Assembly (NCBI GenBank): GCA_903930745.1
Contig: CAIYZX010000589.1
Location: 1 to 6,367 of the forward strand
DNA: 6,367 nt
Reading direction: 5' to 3'
Origin: an uncultured Chloroflexota bacterium
Lineage (GTDB): Bacteria; Chloroflexota; Limnocylindria; Limnocylindrales; CSP1-4
The position numbers were made by a program, and so were the translations under genes. This document shows positions 1 through 6,367 of the stretch, piece by piece; positions within the stretch are counted from its first letter, which is position 1; each line of letters starts with the position of its first letter. Under the pieces are notes generated by a model. That model worked only from the letters and a program-made list of their open reading frames with translations, did no database searches and had not been told where the DNA came from.

Positions 1-145
1 CATCCGGCGTCACGCCCGCCAGGACGAGGAGGGAGGACGCCGTCATCCCGGAGCGGTCGATGCCGCCGCGGCACGCCACCACCACGAACTCGCCGGCGCG
101 GATCCGCGCCAGCATCTCCCGCAGAACGACCAGGTACGCCTTGCG
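1..145 (-). pseudogene. Partial tyrosine/dual-specificity phosphatase active-site segment, open at left edge
   Basis: In the minus-strand frame whose codons begin at positions 4, 7, 10 and so on, the translation contains VVVACRGGIDRSGMTAS followed by LLVLAGVTPD. This matches the C-x5-R phosphate-binding loop of cysteine-based protein tyrosine phosphatases: Cys codon at 71-73, Arg codon at 53-55, followed by Ser-Gly. The following hydrophobic helix and the 'G-x-x-P-D' turn are also typical of dual-specificity phosphatases. The preceding LREMLARIRAGE resembles the helix before the P-loop strand. The His that usually precedes the Cys is Ala here. If intact, it would dephosphorylate phosphotyrosine or another phospho-substrate. 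The gene leaves the window at base 1. Upstream, the same frame runs directly into transposase-like sequence and an amber codon at 209-211, so no credible N-terminus exists. An ATG lies in frame at 206-208 with no visible Shine-Dalgarno. The fold call rests on the motif only. Confidence 0.55.
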
Positions 146-400
146 GCCACGGAGCTGGCGGCTGCCGCGGACCCCGGACCGGCGACCGCCGAGCCAGGCC
201 ACGTCCATCTAGATGACCCCGGCGAGCGGGTCCCGGTCGCTGACGACCGTCGCCCGCCGCAGCTTGTGGAGCAGGAGCCAGGCGTCTTGCAGCCGGGGCC
301 GAGCTGGTCCTGGAGGAGCGACGCCGACACCCCTCGCTTGTCCGTCGCCATCACGCAGGCGGCCCAGAACCATGGGGTCAGCGGCCGGCTGGCCCGCCCG
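131..400 (-). pseudogene. IS1595-family (ISXO2-like) transposase remnant
   Basis: Two adjacent frames together read like the middle of an IS1595/ISXO2-like DDE transposase. From about 400 down to 285 one frame gives PLTPWFWAACVMATDKRGVS and then ASLLQDQLGPGCKT. From about 284 the next frame gives AWLLLHKLRRATVVSDRDPL, then AGVI, an amber stop at 209-211, and MDVAWLGG. Known family members have a 'PLT-WF-A ... GVSA-LQ--LG-G-Y-TAW-ML-KLRRAM ... VEVDE-YVGG' pattern, which this follows closely. Adding one base near 283-284 would restore the frame (KT to AW). The amber codon sits where a Glu is expected, one base from GAG. The first catalytic Asp survives (203-205), but the acidic residue after it is Val. 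The N-terminal zinc ribbon and the C-terminal half are missing, and I see no terminal inverted repeats. It is inactive. I recognise the family from motif order, not from a search. Confidence 0.6.
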
Positions 401-502
401 CGGTATCGGACCCGCGCGCGGCCGCCACCCCCGGCTGGATCGCGCGCACGGGAGCGGCCATGGACGATACTGCCAGCCCCGCGAGCAGCGGCACGGTCAG
501 CC
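401..502. other. Unassigned remnant sequence between broken genes
   Basis: I can assign no gene here. One minus-strand frame gives WLTVPLLAGLAVSSMAAPVR, which resembles the hydrophobic core of a signal peptide. It has no positively charged start and no ribosome binding site, and that frame stops soon after at 378-380. The stretch probably holds decayed coding sequence between the small secreted ORF and the transposase fragment. Confidence 0.3.
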
Positions 503-594
503 AGCTCGAGGTGGAGGATGGACTTGCCCTTCGGGTACGGCCCGCTCGAGCACGCGTACGACGCCCAGTCGCCGGCACTCTGCCTGAGCACGAG
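503..594 (-). pseudogene. Possible continuation of the small secreted ORF beyond an amber stop
   Basis: Directly after the TAG at 595-597, the same minus-strand frame stays open and reads LVLRQSAGDWASYACSSGPY followed by PKGKSILHLELADR. Nearly every codon here ends in G or C, as in the intact gene of this window, and the residue composition is balanced (Asp, Trp, Tyr, Lys, Leu) rather than the Arg/Pro/Ser-rich look of shadow frames. The simplest reading is that the upstream 82-codon ORF once continued through this stretch and was cut by a nonsense change. I do not recognise a family. The coding look fades at about 500. Confidence 0.3.
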
Positions 595-843
595 CTAGCG
601 CTTGCCGGTCGACCGGTTCCTCCGCCGGCCGCGGAGGGTGCTGCCGTCGCGGAGGACGGCACCAGAGCCGGCGAACACGCCAGCGAACAGCCTGCCGGGC
701 CCGGCGCCGCTCTTGCCGCAGCTGATCGAGTAGTCGTTCAGGTAGTAGCCCGTGACCAGCGCAGGCGCGGGCGCCCAAACGAAGCCGGCGGCGATGCCGA
801 GGCCCAGGAGCGCCGGGCCGGTGCGGCGGGCGGGTGTGCTCAT
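595..843 (-). CDS. Small putative secreted protein, 82 residues, probably truncated
   Basis: The ATG at 841-843 opens an ORF beginning MSTPARRTGPALLGLGIAAG, with a basic n-region (Arg-Arg) and a hydrophobic stretch to about residue 32, consistent with a signal peptide ending near an APAPA-type site. The rest contains LNDYSISCGKSGAGPGRL and one Cys, then a basic tail ending STGKR before TAG. A purine-rich GAGGAGG lies upstream, but only two to three bases from the ATG, closer than usual. The ORF starts 100 bases downstream of the stop of the large RCC1-repeat gene on the same strand, so co-transcription is possible. I see no clear terminator between them. No family is recognised. Coding-like sequence continues in the same frame past the stop, so this may be the front part of a decayed longer gene. 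The reading frame also stays open upstream into antisense-like sequence, so the start is chosen on the signal peptide. Confidence 0.42.
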   Translation of the reverse strand: MSTPARRTGPALLGLGIAAGFVWAPAPALVTGYYLNDYSISCGKSGAGPGRLFAGVFAGSGAVLRDGSTLRGRRRNRSTGKR

Positions 844-943
844 GGCCTCCTCGTGCCCTGGCCCGGGCGGACCCGTCCATGGACTTCTCGCGAAGGGCGT
901 CAGAGTCGATGTTCGGTGATGCCGGGACCGATCGAACGGCGGG

Positions 944-4999
<4,056 letters not shown>

Positions 5000-5005
5000 C
5001 ACGTC

Positions 5006-5010
5006 CCTCC
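5006..5010 (-). promoter_or_regulatory. Ribosome binding site of the RCC1-repeat gene
   Basis: The minus strand reads GGAGGGACGTG before the ATG at 4997-4999. The GGAGG core is six bases from the start codon, which is close to ideal, and it decides the start in favour of this ATG. Confidence 0.8.
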
Positions 5011-5012
5011 AT

Positions 5013-5032
5013 GCCGGGTGGCAACACCCGGC
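5013..5032 (-). promoter_or_regulatory. Perfect 8-bp hairpin in the leader of the RCC1-repeat gene
   Basis: The minus strand reads GCCGGGTG, loop TTGC, CACCCGGC: an uninterrupted GC-rich stem of eight pairs with a four-base loop. It ends two bases before the GGAGGG ribosome binding site. There is no U-tract, so it is not a classical intrinsic terminator. It could stabilise the mRNA, limit ribosome access, or be the last stem of a larger leader structure. The function is inferred; the pairing is seen directly. Confidence 0.6.
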
Positions 5033-5347
5033 CGCTGTCACGGCAAGTGGCTGGACGCAGGGGTCACGGTTGCAGGGACCGCCTCGCGGCACCATCAGCG
5101 CCGAGCACCCTCGAGGTAGGACGTCATCCCGCCGCCGCGTGAGGGTTCGGGAAGACCCCGTATCCCGCCGCCAGGGGAAGCGGTCGCCCGCGGACAGTGG
5201 CCTGACGCACGTGAGGCCCGAGGATCCCGGATCAGCGCTGGCATGGACGCGGCCCCAGCGGCCTGCGTATCGGGGGGCTTCGCGGACGCCGCCGTCTGTG
5301 CAGGTGTCGCAGCCTCCACCAGTGGGGGTTGCGCCTGCCCCCTCCGC
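5033..5347. other. Intergenic region between the two RCC1-related genes
   Basis: About 315 bases without a supported gene. Short open frames are present but have shadow-like, Pro/Ala/Arg/Gly-rich composition. I found no convincing -35/-10 pair on the minus strand, though the promoter of the large gene is most likely here. Just after the stop of the upstream pseudogene, a GGGGG run at 5324-5328 can pair with CCCCC at 5338-5342 around a nine-base loop. Without a U-tract it is a weak terminator candidate at best. Confidence 0.4.
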
Positions 5348-6279
5348 CTACTTCAGGACGGCGAACGCGTCCACGTCGACCCGGGGCGGCCCGCTGGTGC
5401 CGGCGACGACGAGCCGAACCGTGTGGGTGCCCGATGCGGTCCAGGCCTGCTGCCACACGACCGCCCGCTGCTGCGCCGTGCTCCGGTACAGGTCCACCTT
5501 CGCCCTGAGCACGCCGTCCACGTAGACGTGGACGTGGCCGCGCCCGGCACCCTTCATCGCGACCAGGGCGATGCCCCGGCCGGTGAACGCGTAGGTGGCC
5601 GACGCACCCTTCGCCTTGGTCCAGCGGTCCGAGCCGCCCGAGAGGGCCGCCGCCGTGTATGTGGGCCAGGTGCCCTTCAGACGACTGCGCGGCTTGACTG
5701 CTGGACAAGCCTCGGGGTCAGGACCGGGGTGACCGAATCCGACGTGTTGCCCGCCGTGTCGTGCGCCGGCACCCGGTACCGGACGGTGCCCGAGGCGGGC
5801 ACGGTCACGCCGGCCGAGGTGGCCGTGGGCGAGGGCAGGGCGACCGCGGTCCAGGCAGTGCCGCCGTCGGTGCTCCGCGCGAGCGTGTAGCGGTCGATCC
5901 CGCTGCCCGCGTCGGCCGCGGCCCACGACACCATCGCCGGGAGCCCCGAGGCGGCCAAGGCCGAGGGCAGGGGCACACCTGTGCGCAGCGCGAGCGTGGC
6001 CGGCTTGCCGAAGGCGGGCGGGGTTCCGCCGAGCAGCATGCCAACGTACACTCCTGCACTCGCCGCACTGGCCCCAGCAGCGGACGGTTCCGTCGGTCAG
6101 CAGGGTGCACGCGTGCCTGACTCCGGCGCTGATGGCGGTGGCGGTGGTGGTTCCGGACACGGCGACTGGCGAGGTGCGGTCCGTTGTGGTGCCGTCGCCG
6201 AGCTGAACGGAGAAGTTGCGAGCCCAAGCAGCAGGATGGATGCGCCACGGGCGGCGCGGCGGGCAGGCGAACGACGCAC
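5348..6279 (-). pseudogene. Broken secreted protein gene: signal peptide, one RCC1 blade, FN3-like and C-terminal beta domain
   Basis: The parts lie in order but not in one frame. A GTG at 6277-6279 opens MRRSPARRAARGASILLLGL followed by ATSPFS, a plausible signal peptide; this frame stops at 6097-6099. From 6226 to 6068 another frame encodes one RCC1 blade (VQLGDGTTTDRTSPVAVSG, ending DGTVRCWGQ). From about 6051 to 5677 the first frame resumes with a fibronectin-III-like domain (MVSWAAADAGSGIDRYTLAR, VRYRVPAHDTAGNTSD). From 5680 to the TAG at 5348-5350 the second frame encodes a C-terminal domain (WPTYTAAALSGG, ATYAFTGRGIALVAMKGAGR, HVHVYVDGV, WTASGTHTVRLVV). This domain recurs at the C-terminus of exported proteins and looks like a carbohydrate-binding-type beta-sandwich. 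One added base near 5680 would join the last two parts (RAVV to KGTW). With at least three frame breaks it cannot make this protein unless the breaks are assembly errors. Confidence 0.75.
6068..6226 (-). repeat. Single RCC1 blade inside the broken upstream gene
   Basis: The segment encodes WARNFSVQLGDGTTTDRT, then SPVAVSGTTTATAISAGVRH and ACTLLTDGTVRCWGQ. It keeps the paired cysteines (C-x9-C) and the LGDGT signature. At DNA level much of 6121-6200 matches the C-terminal array of the large gene (shared blocks such as GATGGCGGTGGCGGTGGTG and GGTGCCGTCGCCGAGCTG). One blade cannot form a propeller, so the array here is either truncated or collapsed. Confidence 0.8.
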
Positions 6280-6286
6280 GAAGGTT

Positions 6287-6292
6287 CTCCCC
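6287..6292 (-). promoter_or_regulatory. Ribosome binding site of the broken upstream gene
   Basis: The minus strand reads GGGGAG followed by seven bases and GTG at 6277-6279. This supports the GTG as the original start and the signal-peptide frame as the original first frame. Confidence 0.5.
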
Positions 6293-6367
6293 GGGCTGAT
6301 GGCTGCCGGACGCCTCCGCCCGGCTCCCCGCCACTGTACGGGCCGCCACGGCCGGGGTCACCGGTCC

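Noticed and set aside
880..900. Intrinsic terminator after the RCC1-repeat gene
   Set aside because: The minus strand has CTTC-GCGA-GAAG, a four-base stem with no U-tract, which is too weak to call.
5000..5095. N-terminal extension of the RCC1-repeat protein from an upstream in-frame ATG
   Set aside because: It would add 32 residues in front of a complete signal peptide, lacks a good ribosome binding site, and would run through the leader hairpin and the GGAGG of the better start.
5004..5100. Degenerate cyclic-di-GMP-I-like riboswitch in the leader
   Set aside because: A few pieces resemble the motif (CTGCAACC, TGACAGCGGCCGGGTG followed by TTGCC), but the GGGACGCAAAGCC core and the tetraloop are absent. 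A covariance-model search of 5000-5110 on the minus strand would decide.

Overview
The window is very GC-rich, and every gene I can support lies on the minus strand. It holds one large intact gene for a secreted repeat protein, flanked by broken coding sequence. GC-rich codon third positions, actinobacterial-type signal peptides and the domain types fit a high-GC actinobacterium or a high-GC Chloroflexota lineage. The C-terminal domain of the broken upstream gene looks like one I associate with Chloroflexota secreted proteins. That assignment rests on memory and is tentative.

Layout in the direction of transcription (right to left). (1) 6279-5348: a degraded secreted-protein gene. It has a GTG start with a good Shine-Dalgarno, a signal-peptide-like start, a single RCC1 blade in another reading frame, then a fibronectin-III-like domain and a C-terminal beta-sandwich-like domain separated by a further frameshift. 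(2) 5347-5000: an intergenic leader with a perfect 8-bp hairpin just upstream of the ribosome binding site of the next gene. (3) 4999-944: an intact 1351-residue secreted RCC1-repeat protein. It has a signal peptide, seven divergent RCC1 repeats, an Ig-like domain, a roughly 475-residue unrecognised beta-rich region, a Pro-Thr linker of 16 dipeptides, and seven nearly identical RCC1 repeats. (4) 843-595: a short ORF for a possible secreted peptide, with an amber stop followed by a same-frame stretch that still looks coding. (5) About 400-1: an IS1595/ISXO2-like transposase remnant with a frameshift and an amber codon. It runs in frame into the active-site region of a tyrosine/dual-specificity phosphatase that leaves the window at the left edge.

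The most interesting object is the large gene. It appears to encode two complete seven-bladed beta-propellers, one old and divergent and one recently amplified, joined by a central module and a Thr-Pro stalk. Every cysteine falls in a closely spaced pair. The C-terminal array is almost identical at DNA level except at a few clustered codons, which suggests repeat amplification or conversion combined with diversification of one face of the propeller. No nuclease, polymerase, CRISPR array, RNA gene or classical defence system is visible. Any adhesion, ligand-binding or interbacterial role is inference.
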